Shown here piece after piece: positions 5,024-5,099 of a stretch of DNA of 5,099 bases. How positions within the stretch are numbered: position 1 is the stretch's first letter; the number at the start of each line of letters is the position of its first letter. The notes under the pieces were generated by a model. The model searched no databases, was not told the DNA's origin, and worked only from the letters and a program-made list of their open reading frames with translations. This DNA is from Lachnoclostridium sp. UBA3775 (lineage in GTDB: Bacteria; Bacillota; Clostridia; Lachnospirales; Lachnospiraceae): positions 1 through 5,099 of the forward strand of contig DFFN01000198.1 in the NCBI GenBank assembly GCA_002369525.1. The letters run 5' to 3'. A program made the position numbers and the translations under genes.

Positions 5024-5099
5024 TGCGGACTACGGGACTTGAACCCGAACGCCCTGGGGGCACATGATCCTTAGTCATGCCTGTCTGCCAATTCCAGCA
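5024..5099 (-). tRNA. tRNA-Leu, anticodon AAG (5' acceptor strand beyond the right edge)
   Basis: The visible 76 nt form a class II tRNA from U8 to discriminator A73. The D arm has CTG/CAG and the leucine-type GGAATTGGCAGAC. The anticodon stem CATGA/TCATG encloses loop CTAAGGA, giving U33 and anticodon AAG. The long variable arm GCCC-CCA-GGGC is typical of Leu tRNAs. The T arm is CGGG-TTCAAGT-CCCG, with a U·U opposition at the expected fifth pair (49-65). The acceptor 3' strand AGTCCGC predicts GCGGACT just outside the window. CCA is not encoded (GGC follows A73), which is normal in many Firmicutes. The anticodon reads CTT directly; if A34 is deaminated to inosine, also CTC and CTA. The terminator follows after 7 nt. 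Other tRNA genes may lie upstream, outside the window. Confidence 0.92.

Noticed and set aside
1..5099. Mobile elements, CRISPR arrays, phage or defence genes
   Set aside because: No transposase, integrase, spaced repeats or defence-type protein is visible; all frames with coding signal are accounted for by housekeeping, transport and biosynthesis genes.

Overview
The window reads almost entirely on the minus strand and looks like an ordinary housekeeping and biosynthetic stretch of a low-to-mid GC Firmicute. A clostridial, Lachnospiraceae-like organism is the best guess. The basis is the strong AAAGGAGG-type ribosome binding sites, sigma-A-like promoters, a tRNA gene without an encoded CCA, and the style of the MATE transporter and of the small cytidylate-kinase-like protein. 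The taxonomic call is inference from style, not from a search.

Layout in transcription order, from the right edge leftwards: a tRNA-Leu with anticodon AAG (cut by the right edge) and its rho-independent terminator; a promoter and a complete MATE-family exporter gene; a second promoter with a TATAAT -10 box and a short leader carrying a perfect 8-bp hairpin; then a tightly packed set made of a cytidylate-kinase-like gene, ilvB, ilvN and ilvC. The last gene runs off the left edge with only its N-terminal 179 codons present. Gaps inside this set are 27, 13 and 62 nt, and no terminator is visible between the genes, so they probably form one operon.

IlvB and IlvN are the catalytic and regulatory subunits of acetohydroxyacid synthase. 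IlvC is the next enzyme, ketol-acid reductoisomerase. Together they carry out the first two shared steps of valine, isoleucine and leucine synthesis. The valine-sensing residues of the IlvN ACT domain are conserved, so feedback inhibition by valine is expected. No T-box, leader peptide or attenuator precedes the operon, and its mRNA leader is only about 50 nt. The kinase-like gene at the head of the operon has no obvious link to the pathway.

I see no convincing new multi-gene system. The points most worth a second look are the A34 leucine tRNA beside genes that use mostly CTT for leucine, a perfect 13-bp hairpin inside the 5' coding region of the MATE gene, the hairpin at the predicted 5' end of the operon mRNA, and the kinase-like gene heading a branched-chain amino acid operon.
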